Source of the DNA: Candidatus Babelota bacterium
Lineage (GTDB): Bacteria > Babelota > Babeliae > Babelales > Vermiphilaceae
Direction of reading: 5' to 3'
DNA: 37,095 bases
NCBI GenBank assembly: GCA_018266085.1
Contig: JAFEAZ010000005.1
Location: 1-37,095, forward strand
The translations under genes were made by a program, and so were the position numbers. Within the stretch, counting starts at the first letter, position 1. Every line of letters starts with the position of its first letter. Shown here one piece after another: positions 8,409 to 17,279 of this stretch. The notes under the pieces were generated by a model. It worked only from the letters and a program-made list of their open reading frames with translations. It did no database searches and was not told the origin of the DNA.

Positions 8409-8864
8409 ATGCAAAAATATATTTTAAGTTTACTGCTCTGCGTATCTAGCGGACTGCTTGCAAAAGTGCGCAGCGCTTCGGCTGGCGATATGATGAAAGT
8501 GCATCTCACATGTACGGTAATTATTGAGAATGCTCATAAGCTATCAGTAGATAACGTTAATAATTTGTTAGACTGGTTGATTCTTGAAGCTGTTGATTTT
8601 AGGTATCACGTACAATCACACACTGTTTCTACAGCCAACGGTTTAAAGAATTTAGACAGTGACAGAGCAGAGTATCTCTTTGACGCTGTGCTCGATGTAC
8701 ATCTTCCTACGCAAGAACAAAACAGTATGCCCGACTGGCAGTTAAATGTTGATAAGCCATTTAGGTGGTTAGACTTATCGATTGGTACTACGATGGGATC
8801 CTCTCTTTATTGGCAGGGAATCACAGCCATTATCAATGAATTTAAGTGTGAGTTGGTTCAGTAA
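8409..8864 (+). CDS. Small exported protein, family A member 2 (unknown function)
   Basis: Not recognised. At 151 residues it is the shorter paralogue of the preceding gene. The signal peptide (MQKYILSLLLCVSSGLLAK) is followed by KVHLTCTVIIENAHK, and the last nine residues INEFKCELV match the neighbour exactly. The mature protein keeps only the cysteines inside these two blocks, which suggests that this pair forms the core disulfide. It is transcribed with the 7770 gene and followed by a terminator. Confidence 0.75.
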   Translation: MQKYILSLLLCVSSGLLAKVRSASAGDMMKVHLTCTVIIENAHKLSVDNVNNLLDWLILEAVDFRYHVQSHTVSTANGLKNLDSDRAEYLFDAVLDVHLPTQEQNSMPDWQLNVDKPFRWLDLSIGTTMGSSLYWQGITAIINEFKCELVQ

Positions 8865-8891
8865 CGATGCGCGCAGATACCTATGAATCGA

Positions 8892-8919
8892 AAGCTCGGG
8901 GTACTTCCCGGGCTTTTTT
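8892..8919 (+). terminator. Intrinsic terminator after family A pair
   Basis: A GC-rich stem (agctcggg / cccgggct with a G-U pair) with a short loop is followed by six T. It ends the 7770-8864 transcript. Confidence 0.85.
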
Positions 8920-8936
8920 GTGCTCTTTGTTGAGCA

Positions 8937-9620
8937 TTATCGATGCTTTGCGCAGTTCGCCAGCTGCCAACATTGGAGGACGGAACAGTATTTTGATTGA
9001 ACAGGATGCAAGCCCGCTCTTTGCAAGATAGATTCTGCAGACGGCTCCTGCTCTGCTACAATAAGAACACCTGGAGTACGGATGTAATCCTTACCATTAA
9101 GTTCGAGCACGTATTTGAAGAGCAATCTGATCCTATGAGTATTATGTGGATTAGGACATGTTTTTGCAATTGCTGTGCGAGAGTAATCCTTCAAAGGCCC
9201 ATCATGAGCGATGAGATCATGCACAATAACTTGGCAATCTAGACCTTGAATATAAAGATTAGTCACACGCACAGTATTATAGCAGGACTCACCATAAGAG
9301 GTTACTGCTTTGTGAGGATAGGTTGGTTCGGGGAGAGCATCAAACTCTTTCACGTGTTCAGCAAATTTACGCGATGGGTGTTTATAGATTGCGCGAACTT
9401 TATAGAGAGAGGGATCCCATTGAGAGAGATCAAGTGCATATTCACCAATAAGAGATCTAAGCGGCTTTGGTAAAAGTTCTTCAGCGTCATTATGAAATTC
9501 GTACGTGTTATTTTTTTGTGGAACAACAGTTCTTTCACTCGTAATGGTTGTTAGCGATTGAGTCATCAAACCATACGACAAAAAAACAAAGATCGATTTT
9601 ATGGTTGGAGTTTTATGCAT
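8937..9620 (-). CDS. Exported protein with F-box-like segment, unknown function
   Basis: Not recognised as a family. ATG 9620 has an AAAGG ribosome site and begins a signal-like segment (MHKTPTIKSIFVFLSYGLMT). Shortly after the signal, at about residues 50-65, is LLPKPLRSLIGEYALDLSQW, which matches the loose pattern LPxxLxxxIxxY seen in F-box-like helices and at the C-terminus of the exported protein at 26101. The rest is mixed alpha/beta with several cysteines near the C-terminus (YCSVLQCWQLANC). It is convergent with the family A pair and divergent from asnB. The F-box-like reading is a weak motif match only. Confidence 0.68.
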   Translation of the reverse strand: MHKTPTIKSIFVFLSYGLMTQSLTTITSERTVVPQKNNTYEFHNDAEELLPKPLRSLIGEYALDLSQWDPSLYKVRAIYKHPSRKFAEHVKEFDALPEPTYPHKAVTSYGESCYNTVRVTNLYIQGLDCQVIVHDLIAHDGPLKDYSRTAIAKTCPNPHNTHRIRLLFKYVLELNGKDYIRTPGVLIVAEQEPSAESILQRAGLHPVQSKYCSVLQCWQLANCAKHR

Positions 9621-9831
9621 GAACAAGCCTTTGTGATGAATAATCTCTTAGTGCGTTACTGATTAGTGCAGGATAAATCGAATGAGAATTATAGCAACTG
9701 TTTTGCTCTACAATGTCGCATAACACCTCCATTATGTTCTCACCACAAAAGACGTGCAGTTTTTGCCAGGGTGTGGTAGCTTGTGCCAACTTTAGGCAAA
9801 ATAAGGATTCATCAGAAGTAATAGGTGGAGT

Positions 9832-11781
9832 ATGTGTGGTGTTGCCGGTTATGCGCGTCTTACTGCACCCTATGCCATCGACGCTGATCTGCTCACGCGG
9901 ATGCACCACAAACAAGCACATCGCGGCCCTGACGGGTCTGGACTGTGGATCTCACCAACAGCAGGCATAGGGCTCTCTCATCGGCGTCTGAGCATTCTTG
10001 ATACCTCTGATGCTGGTCTACAACCAATGACCAATGCAGATCAATCGGTCGTGGTCTGCTTTAACGGCGAAATCTATAATCATGTCGCATTGCGTGCAGA
10101 ATTAGAATCGTATGGCTACGTGTACCGCTCAAATTGCGATACCGAAACGATCGTGTACGCCTACCAGCAGTGGGGCATAGACTGTTTGCAGAAATTTGAC
10201 GGTATGTTTGCGCTCATTATTTTCGATGCACGGCGCAACGAGCTCTATCTGATACGTGATCGTATCGGTATAAAACCGCTTTATTTCTCGACCATGGGTG
10301 GCATGTTGTCCTTTGCATCAGAGATCAAAGCGTTGTGGTCACTGCCTTGGATGACCACAACGATAAACCCTCACGCAGTCTCCCACTATTTGACCTTTTT
10401 AGTGCCACCTGCACCGCTGACGCTCTATCAAGATATCTATAAACTACCGGCAGGCCACTACCTGAAGCTTGACGCGCAGCGCTCAATCTCTTTCAAGCAA
10501 TGGTACTCGGTGCTCGCCTTGGTGCCAGCGCACAATGATCTCTATGTGCTGAGTGAATCAGCATGCATCGCACAGATTCGTTCACTGATGCATGAATCGG
10601 TCGGCAAGCGTATGATTGCCGATGTGCCGGTGGGCGCTTTTTTGTCGGGCGGTTTAGATTCGAGTCTGATTGTTGCTCTGATGTCGCAGCAGATTGATCG
10701 CGTTAAAACCTTTACCGTTTCGTTCGGCACTGGTGAGCGAGATGAACGCCACTGGGCGCGTCGCGTGGCTGATTATTGCAAAACTGAGCATCATGAGATC
10801 ATGCTCGATGAGCAGCAGGCCTTTACCATTTTTCAAAAGATGGTGCAGCTGCAGGATGAGCCGATCGGTGATTGTGTTGCAATACCGATCTATGCGATTG
10901 CACAGGCAGCCAAACAGGCAGGCGTCACGGTTATGTTGACGGGTGAAGGAGCGGATGAGCTCTTTTGCGGCTATGAGATGTACGCAAAATATCTTGCATG
11001 GCAGCCGCTTTGGCAACAATCACAGCGCTATATACCCGCGGTTGCACGAAGATCTGCTGCACGTCTGGTAGGCGCATATCAGCATGAGCTGCCTGCTCGT
11101 AAAGCATTATTGCATATGTGGGCAGCGGGAAACGAACTTTTTTGGAGTGGTGCCACCGTATTTTATGATTCTTGGAAGCAGGAGTTCATGAATACGCATT
11201 TTCATGATCCAGACCCTGTTGTTGCGGCCTTACTGCCGGGCATGCGCCAAACACACGAGAGTCATGACTACGTTGAGTACCTCCGCAGACGGATGGTACA
11301 GCGTAATCCACAAGCAAGTATGTTAACCCACATGATGTACCGTGAGCTACAACACCGCTTGCCAGAGCTGTTGTTGACGCGTCTTGATAAGATGACCATG
11401 GCATCAAGTATAGAAGGGCGTGTGCCCTTTTTAGACCCAAAGCTTGTTGCGTATGCATTGACGATTCCCCAAGAGCTGCAGCTTAAAAACGGGGTTACCA
11501 AATATCTGCTGAAAAAAGCGAGTGAAGGGATCTTGCCGACAGAGATTATCTATCGGCAAAAGATCGGTTTTGCAGCTCCGGTGACGCGCTGGTTTAAAAA
11601 GGGAAGCTACTTTAAACCATTTTTTGAGCAGATGGTGCACGATACACACAACCCATGGGCAGAGCTGTTGAACTTCAAAGCTATCGATGCATTGCGCAGA
11701 GCAAACGAAAAAGAGTGCGTCGATTTCGGCTATCAGTTATGGGTTTTACAAAATTTAATGGCAACGGGGGCTCGCTCATGA
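9832..11781 (+). CDS. asnB: Glutamine-hydrolysing asparagine synthase / amidotransferase
   Basis: A two-domain AsnB. The N-terminal class II glutaminase begins with the nucleophile (MCGVAGYARL, Cys2) and has HRGPDGSGLW, GLSHRRLSILD and FNGEIYNH in place. The C-terminal ATP-pyrophosphatase domain carries the PP-loop FLSGGLDSSLIVAL (about residue 270) and GEGADELFCGYEMY (about 375). Length 649 is usual for the longer AsnB proteins found in polysaccharide clusters, where they make amides on uronic acids or sugars as well as, or instead of, asparagine. It has a strong ribosome site (aggtggag). Its stop overlaps the next start as ATGA, so it is translationally coupled to the glycosyltransferases, which favours a glycan role. 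Confidence 0.93.
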   Translation: MCGVAGYARLTAPYAIDADLLTRMHHKQAHRGPDGSGLWISPTAGIGLSHRRLSILDTSDAGLQPMTNADQSVVVCFNGEIYNHVALRAELESYGYVYRSNCDTETIVYAYQQWGIDCLQKFDGMFALIIFDARRNELYLIRDRIGIKPLYFSTMGGMLSFASEIKALWSLPWMTTTINPHAVSHYLTFLVPPAPLTLYQDIYKLPAGHYLKLDAQRSISFKQWYSVLALVPAHNDLYVLSESACIAQIRSLMHESVGKRMIADVPVGAFLSGGLDSSLIVALMSQQIDRVKTFTVSFGTGERDERHWARRVADYCKTEHHEIMLDEQQAFTIFQKMVQLQDEPIGDCVAIPIYAIAQAAKQAGVTVMLTGEGADELFCGYEMYAKYLAWQPLWQQSQRYIPAVARRSAARLVGAYQHELPARKALLHMWAAGNELFWSGATVFYDSWKQEFMNTHFHDPDPVVAALLPGMRQTHESHDYVEYLRRRMVQRNPQASMLTHMMYRELQHRLPELLLTRLDKMTMASSIEGRVPFLDPKLVAYALTIPQELQLKNGVTKYLLKKASEGILPTEIIYRQKIGFAAPVTRWFKKGSYFKPFFEQMVHDTHNPWAELLNFKAIDALRRANEKECVDFGYQLWVLQNLMATGARS

Positions 11782-13028
11782 ACGGAAGAGCATCACACAA
11801 GAGCGTTTTGTATCTACGTGTTGACCTGGGTGGGCAGCAGTTGACTGCTGGTGGATCGGTTGCGCATACGCTTGGCGTTATCAAAGGATTTATGAGTAAT
11901 AACTGGTCAGTTATCTGCGTGTCGTCAGCATTATTCGAGCCATTGCGTTTGTTGTCACTGCCCGCATTCCATCAGCTGCGTATGCCGCGACTTTTTAAAC
12001 CGCTACGCTGGAAAATCAACAGCCTCCTTTCAAATATCTTCTTCACGATACGTATCATACGCCTTTGCTCGGGCAAACATATTACTCACGTGTATCAACG
12101 GCATGCACCTTTTTGTCTGATAGGGGTGTTGGTCGCCTGGTGGTTGCGCGTGCCTTTGACGCTCGAATATAATGGTTCTGAGGTCTGGATGGCACGCCAT
12201 TGGCAGACAGGGTCTTATTTCTCGCTGCAGTGGCTTTTGCGTTTTTTTGAAGACAGATGCTTACGTTGGGCAACGCATATTGTGGTGGTATCGAATGCAA
12301 GTTATCAGCAGCTGGTACAGACTGGCCTCTGCACAGACAAACTTATACTGAAAGCGAATGGGGTTGATACTGATCAGCTTGATCCGTCGAAGCTTGTTGG
12401 TGAGCGTGAGCGTATACGCCAACAGTATGCCTATCAAGAACGTTTCCTGTTCGGTTTTGTGGGCACCTTTTCGCCATGGCACGGCATCAATCAACTGGCC
12501 GCTATGATTCCTGCTATCGTAGCGCGTGAGCCCAAGGCAGCCTTTTTATTAATTGGTGATGGTGAGCTGCACGCATGGCTGTGCAAGCAGCTGCTCTTGG
12601 CAGGAATATCGGATGACGTAGTTACCTGTACAGGCAGGGTGCCGCAACATACAGCGCATCAGTATCTTGCCGCTTGTGATGCCTTTCTGTTACCGACACA
12701 GCCGAATCCTGATGGTACGCCATTTTTTGGTTCACCAATAAAACTGTTTGAATATATGAGTATGGCAAAACCGATTATTGCATCGGACATAACACAGGTT
12801 GCCGACATTCTGAGCAGCATTGGTATTTTAGTGGATCCGAGTGATACACAGGCTTTTGTTGATGCGGCATGCCAGCTGATGCATGAAGATACGCAGACGC
12901 GAGAAACGCGTGGTGCGTTGGGGCGCCAGTATGTTGTTATGCATGGCACATGGCATGAGCATGTAAAGGCGATTATCAGTGCTACGCAGCAGGCAGAGTA
13001 CGCAAGCGTTGATGAAAGGGCGGTATGA
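11778..13028 (+). CDS. GT4-family glycosyltransferase
   Basis: A retaining GT-B glycosyltransferase. The N-terminal half has the glycine-rich GGQQLTAGGSVAHTLG and the LEYNGSEVW segment; the C-terminal half has GFVGTFSPWHGI, ELHAWLCKQL and the nucleotide-sugar binding stretch GSPIKLFEYMSMAKPIIASD (about residue 325), the E-x7-E region of the family. I took ATG 11778, which overlaps the asnB stop as ATGA; the frame stays open 120 bases upstream but inside asnB. No signal peptide. It ends with another ATGA overlap with the next gene. Donor sugar unknown. Confidence 0.88.
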   Translation: MNGRASHKSVLYLRVDLGGQQLTAGGSVAHTLGVIKGFMSNNWSVICVSSALFEPLRLLSLPAFHQLRMPRLFKPLRWKINSLLSNIFFTIRIIRLCSGKHITHVYQRHAPFCLIGVLVAWWLRVPLTLEYNGSEVWMARHWQTGSYFSLQWLLRFFEDRCLRWATHIVVVSNASYQQLVQTGLCTDKLILKANGVDTDQLDPSKLVGERERIRQQYAYQERFLFGFVGTFSPWHGINQLAAMIPAIVAREPKAAFLLIGDGELHAWLCKQLLLAGISDDVVTCTGRVPQHTAHQYLAACDAFLLPTQPNPDGTPFFGSPIKLFEYMSMAKPIIASDITQVADILSSIGILVDPSDTQAFVDAACQLMHEDTQTRETRGALGRQYVVMHGTWHEHVKAIISATQQAEYASVDERAV

Positions 13029-14074
13029 AGAAAGATCTCTCGATACAGAATCATAGCTACTCAGATGGTATAGTGAACAAAAAGATTCTCATGTGTGGGC
13101 CGCCCATGCCGCCACCCTATGGTGGGATCAGTGTTCATTTTCAAACGGTGAAGGATAAATTTGAGCGGCAAGGTAACCGCGTTTTTCATCATAATACGCT
13201 CGCAACCTACCGCTACCGTTGGTACCCGTTCTATCTGCTTGCCGTTGCGTATCGTGTGCTTTCAGTCTGTCCGGACATTATCTATTATCACACGCTTTCA
13301 TTGCCCAAAAGTGACACAGAGCTTAAACTCCTTATCATGATGAAGCGTTTTTTAGGCTACATGCTGACGACCGTTGATCATGATTGTCTGCATCTTTTAA
13401 AGCGCCCTGTACGCTTTAGAAACAGTCTAAATAGGCTTATACCCTTTATCGATCAACAAGTACTCATTGGTGATAGCACCTACCAAAGTTATTGTGATGC
13501 GGCCATCGATGCTGCACCTGCAGTCTCTGTGGAGCGCGCATTCGTGCCGGCCTCTTACGCTGCTGCTACCGTTGCGCCATTGCCCGATCGGTTTGCAGCC
13601 TTTCGCGCTACGCACAGTCCGCTCATTACGCTAGCATGTACCAGATTAGTTTTTCTCGATGGTCGTGATCTGTATGGTGTTGATACCGGTCTTGAGGTGT
13701 TGAGGAAGCTGCGTGCCGAATTTCCTAACGCAGGGCTTGTCTGTCTTGTTGGCACGATCGATGAGCCAGGCTATTATAGAGTGTTGTTGTCACGTATTGT
13801 TGAGTACGGATTGCAGGACGCCGTATGCATGATCAACGGAGTGCACCAGTTATGGCCTTTATTGCAGAAAACGGACCTTTTGTTGCGTCCGACGTTGTGT
13901 GATGGTGCGAGCGTGAGTGAAGATGAGGCACACCATATAGGTATACCAGTTGTTGCATCTGATGTATGTTTACGCCATAACAGAACAACAACCTATCGTA
14001 GCGGATCGATTGATGATTGTAGTAAACAAGTGAGTAGGGTGCTTAATGATAGAAAAAAGCAGGTTGAGTTGTAG
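13025..14074 (+). CDS. GT4-like glycosyltransferase
   Basis: A probable GT-B glycosyltransferase. The start has ILMCGPPMPPPYGGISVHFQ, a typical N-terminal glycine loop for GT4 enzymes; the middle has LITLACTRLVFLDGRDLYGVD, the usual entry to the second Rossmann domain; the C-terminal part has LLLRPTLCDGASVSEDEA and GIPVVASDV, matching the donor-binding E-x7-E region in degenerate form. It follows the previous gene through an ATGA overlap and overlaps the next by 29 bases, so the three form one unit with asnB. Specificity unknown. Confidence 0.8.
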   Translation: MKKDLSIQNHSYSDGIVNKKILMCGPPMPPPYGGISVHFQTVKDKFERQGNRVFHHNTLATYRYRWYPFYLLAVAYRVLSVCPDIIYYHTLSLPKSDTELKLLIMMKRFLGYMLTTVDHDCLHLLKRPVRFRNSLNRLIPFIDQQVLIGDSTYQSYCDAAIDAAPAVSVERAFVPASYAAATVAPLPDRFAAFRATHSPLITLACTRLVFLDGRDLYGVDTGLEVLRKLRAEFPNAGLVCLVGTIDEPGYYRVLLSRIVEYGLQDAVCMINGVHQLWPLLQKTDLLLRPTLCDGASVSEDEAHHIGIPVVASDVCLRHNRTTTYRSGSIDDCSKQVSRVLNDRKKQVEL

Positions 14075-14972
14075 CGTTCTTATATGCTCACGAAATCGGC
14101 CTCACGATATAATGACTTTTTTGAGCTCATTAAAAACACAGAGCAGCAAGCCGAATGAACTGGTTGTTGTCGACAGCAGTGATCAACCGCTGACAGAACA
14201 TGCACCCTTTAATGAGATGTGCCGCGCGTTAGAACATGAGGGCATAGCAGTTGTTTATGCACATACAAGAGCTGGGTTGACCTATCAGCGCAACCAGGCT
14301 GTGGCTCGTGCAACGAGCAAAATTCTCTACTTTTTTGATGATGATGTTATCTTGGCTCCTGACTACCTTAAAGCGATGCAGGCCGTTTTTGAGGCTAACC
14401 CGCACTATGCTGGTGGCATGGGGAATGTAACGAATGACACCTATAAAAAACCATTCATCGATTATACGCTCAGAAAAATCTTTTTATTGCCACGCTTAGA
14501 CCCGCGAGGCATCTTCACGATCTCCGGTATGCCGTTACATCCGTATGGTTCGCCACAATCGGCGCACGTAGAGGTGTTAGGAGGATGCAATATGGCTTAT
14601 AGGCGTGCCATATTTGCACGTCATCACTTTGATGAGCGTTTGGGTGGCTATGGGTACATGGAAGATGTTGATCTTTCTTATCGTGTTTCGCGGTACGCGC
14701 CGCTTTTTTACAACCCTGCAGCACAACTGCAGCACATGCAGAGCCCGGTGAGTCGCGATAAAATAGAAGCAAACCGCGCTATGTTCATTCGCAACTATAG
14801 TTACCTTTTTTTTAAGAATATCTATCCGCATGCTCGCTGGCGTATTCTGCCGTATGCATGGTCTATCATGGGGCTTTTTGTGCAGCTGATACTGGTGCGT
14901 GATGCTGCCTATGCACGAGGCTATATGCGGGGGCTTGCCGAGTTTTATAAGACTCGCCTGCCAAGCCCTTGA
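14046..14972 (+). CDS. GT2 glycosyltransferase (rhamnosyltransferase-like)
   Basis: A GT-A family 2 enzyme. Key parts are SVLICSRNRPHDIMTFLSSL, the ELVVVDSSDQ strand, TYQRNQAVARA, the metal-binding FFDDDVILAPDYL (about residue 98), and the acceptor-side GGCNMAYRRAIFA and GYGYMEDVDLSYRV with the likely catalytic ED pair (about residue 200). The C-terminal 60 residues are amphipathic and may touch the membrane. The start lies 29 bases inside the previous gene, and the 3' end overlaps the convergent flippase gene by 107 bases, which is uncommon. It is the last gene of the asnB unit. Confidence 0.88.
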   Translation: MIEKSRLSCSVLICSRNRPHDIMTFLSSLKTQSSKPNELVVVDSSDQPLTEHAPFNEMCRALEHEGIAVVYAHTRAGLTYQRNQAVARATSKILYFFDDDVILAPDYLKAMQAVFEANPHYAGGMGNVTNDTYKKPFIDYTLRKIFLLPRLDPRGIFTISGMPLHPYGSPQSAHVEVLGGCNMAYRRAIFARHHFDERLGGYGYMEDVDLSYRVSRYAPLFYNPAAQLQHMQSPVSRDKIEANRAMFIRNYSYLFFKNIYPHARWRILPYAWSIMGLFVQLILVRDAAYARGYMRGLAEFYKTRLPSP

Positions 14973-16218
14973 GAATCCTGCCGCCATACCAATAGGTGGT
15001 GGCGCAATAGACCGCTTGCGCGATGAGGGTGGCCATAACGCATCCATGTAGCCCCCAGAGCGGTATTAACAGTACATTAAAAAGAAGGTTGCACAGTGCT
15101 GGTACCATGAGCGAGAAACTCAAGAACCAGCGACATTTGCAAAACTGTATCAGTGCAGAAAAGCAGTAGGTGCCGGTAAGTAATACGTACCCCATCAGAA
15201 TGTACCAGATATAGCCAACCGCTTGGTGGTAACTGCTTGGGAGCAACAGTATCACCAATGGCTTGCCTATACAGTAGCCGGCAGAAATAATCGATGTTGC
15301 AATGAGCATACCGTAGAGGGTATTTTTTCGGTTATTCTGTTCAGTCGCGACAAGATTTTCATCCGTTTTAAATAATCGCATCAGGCGAGGAAGATACGCA
15401 TTGCTAATCGGCTGCAGAACAACGAGCAGATAGAGTTGCCCAAAAGCGTCCGCCAAGGAATAGATTCCCACATCGTGCAACGTTGTCATGCGTGCTAACA
15501 ACCAACGGTCACTCGAAGACAAGACCCAGCTACACAGTACGGTTGGCAAGAAGGGGAGGCTCATGCGAAGATAGCAAGGCAGCTGTTGCAAGCTTGTGCG
15601 TAGCCTGTCTGTTGTTTGTCCGTAATAATGGCGATACCGGTAGGCTCCCCATACGCATACGGCACCATAACAGATGCAGTAGCTCGTTATTGCGCTATAC
15701 ACACCAGCATGGCACCATGCCAGAAGCAGAACGTTTAAACATATGATGCCTAATGCTGAACTTGTCTGCAACCAGGTAACCAAGCGCACCTTTTCTTGGT
15801 ACCGCAAAATCTGATACAGTAGCTCGACGAAAAAGAAGATATAACAGTAGACCAGCGTGATGCTAATGAGGCCGTTTGTTGCTGTGTTTGAAAATAGAGA
15901 GCGATTAATATAACTGCATCCGGCAAGAGCACTCAAAAACAGTGGGGTGGCCACCACGCAATACAGAGCGAGTATACGATTAACAAGTGTGCGTTGTTCT
16001 GCTCCCGTATAATGGAAAAATTCTATCGAAAGTAGTTGTCGCAAACCGAAACCCATAAGAATTGTGGTTATGCTTGAAAAGCTGTGAAGCAGCGCTACAA
16101 GACCATATTCGCTTGGTGACAGCAGGTGTAAGGTAAGCGGGGCGACAACGACCGATGCTCCTCGTAGCAGTAGGGCGCTTGCTGAGTAGATGAAGAAATT
16201 TTTTATGACGGATGCCAT
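14866..16218 (-). CDS. Wzx-like polysaccharide flippase (MOP superfamily)
   Basis: An integral membrane protein of about 12-14 helices in the polysaccharide exporter branch of the MOP superfamily, which moves lipid-linked oligosaccharide across the inner membrane. The N-terminus (NFFIYSASALLLRGASVVVAP, then LSPSEYGLVALLHSF) is the classical opening of Wzx/RfbX proteins, and a DRWLLARM segment at about residue 230 is also typical. Length 450 is normal. A TGAGGA ribosome site precedes ATG 16218. The hydrophilic tail of about 30 residues lies over the end of the opposite-strand GT2 gene, so the tail may be an extension created by loss of an earlier stop. No Wzy polymerase is visible in the window. 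Confidence 0.85.
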   Translation of the reverse strand: MASVIKNFFIYSASALLLRGASVVVAPLTLHLLSPSEYGLVALLHSFSSITTILMGFGLRQLLSIEFFHYTGAEQRTLVNRILALYCVVATPLFLSALAGCSYINRSLFSNTATNGLISITLVYCYIFFFVELLYQILRYQEKVRLVTWLQTSSALGIICLNVLLLAWCHAGVYSAITSYCICYGAVCVWGAYRYRHYYGQTTDRLRTSLQQLPCYLRMSLPFLPTVLCSWVLSSSDRWLLARMTTLHDVGIYSLADAFGQLYLLVVLQPISNAYLPRLMRLFKTDENLVATEQNNRKNTLYGMLIATSIISAGYCIGKPLVILLLPSSYHQAVGYIWYILMGYVLLTGTYCFSALIQFCKCRWFLSFSLMVPALCNLLFNVLLIPLWGLHGCVMATLIAQAVYCATTYWYGGRILKGLAGESYKTRQAPAYSLVHRQHHAPVSAAQKAP

Positions 16219-16329
16219 ACACAGTTCCTCATGGTGAGATCATTCTTTTGTAATGGAAGAGTCTATGGTATAACTGACCCAAAGGAAATAGATTGATAGC
16301 ATGAAGCACACAAAAGAGGTGTATGTAGT

Positions 16330-17229
16330 ATGGTAAAGATAAACAAAGCAGCAGTTTGTGTAATGAGTCTCACGCTGTTAATGATGAGTGTTGGCACTAC
16401 GCTAGAAGCTAAAGAAGAAAAAGAGCCGGTAGAGCAGGTCAAAGAGGGTAACTTCTTATTGCCACTTTCACAACAACCAAGCCCTCTTTTCAGCCTTGGG
16501 CAAAACGTTGTCGATAAGGGAGACTTCATGGCTTTTCTAGCGTTACTTCCTCTTTTTGGACCGAAAAAGCATTCGATTGGTGCAGTCCCGTATCTTTTAT
16601 ACGGTATCAGTGATTCCTGTTCTATAGGGTTAGGGATTCCCTTTTCTTTTATCAAAGATGATGGTAATAGATCTTCGGGTTTGGGGGATATATTCGCACA
16701 GATTGAGTATGCATTTTATGAAAAGCAAGCGGTGCGCTCAACCTATCAGGCAACAGTTTTAACCGCACTGTATGTGCCAACGGGATCAACGAAGACAGGA
16801 AGACCAGTATTGGGGTCAGGGGCAACCAGTTTCTTATTTGGAGGCACGCTGAGTTACTATGCACCCGATTGGCTTTGGTTCCTTTCGGCTGGTGGCAACC
16901 TAGAGACCAAGGGACGTAAGCTACGTGCTGGCAGCAGCTTTTTATATCAAGGTGGGTTTGGTAAAAACATTACCACGCGCAATGGTTGGATTTTCACATG
17001 GATGATTGAGCTTGACGGTATCTACACAACGCGGGATCAGTGTCACTCGGTGACGGTGCGTAACAGCGGTAGCAACCTATTGTATCTCACGCCATCATTC
17101 TGGGCTTCGTCGGAACGCTTTGTTGCCCAAGCCGGCATTAGTCTGTTGCCGGTGCAACATCTATTCGGTTGTCAGACGCGCAATGAAATTGGCGCACTTA
17201 TTAGTTTGGGTTGGAAGTTTAATGCGTAA
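16330..17229 (+). CDS. Outer-membrane beta-barrel, MetA-pathway transporter-like
   Basis: A signal peptide (MVKINKAAVCVMSLTLLMMSVGTT... ending LEAK) is followed by alternating polar/hydrophobic strands rich in glycine and aromatics. Segments such as FLALLPLFGPKKHSIG, SIGLGIPFSF and the final ISLGWKFN resemble the Phenol_MetA_deg family of outer-membrane proteins of unknown substrate. The last residues do not form a canonical terminal phenylalanine motif, but a WKF strand ends two residues before the stop. It stands alone, divergent from the flippase. Likely a channel or porin; substrate unknown. Confidence 0.7.
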   Translation: MVKINKAAVCVMSLTLLMMSVGTTLEAKEEKEPVEQVKEGNFLLPLSQQPSPLFSLGQNVVDKGDFMAFLALLPLFGPKKHSIGAVPYLLYGISDSCSIGLGIPFSFIKDDGNRSSGLGDIFAQIEYAFYEKQAVRSTYQATVLTALYVPTGSTKTGRPVLGSGATSFLFGGTLSYYAPDWLWFLSAGGNLETKGRKLRAGSSFLYQGGFGKNITTRNGWIFTWMIELDGIYTTRDQCHSVTVRNSGSNLLYLTPSFWASSERFVAQAGISLLPVQHLFGCQTRNEIGALISLGWKFNA

Positions 17230-17259
17230 AGAAAAGGCCAACCTGTGGTAGATTGGCCT
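17230..17259 (-). terminator. Intrinsic terminator for the M48-like gene
   Basis: On the minus strand a 7-bp stem (aggccaa / ttggcct, positions 17235-17241 and 17253-17259) is followed by TTTTCTTT. It lies about 20 bases after the stop of the minus-strand gene at 17280. Confidence 0.7.
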
Positions 17260-17279
17260 ATCAAAGTACTGTGCTCTGA

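Noticed and set aside
9613-9921. 102-residue minus-strand frame overlapping the asnB start
   Set aside because: It runs antisense across the asnB ribosome site and catalytic N-terminus and has no recognisable domain.
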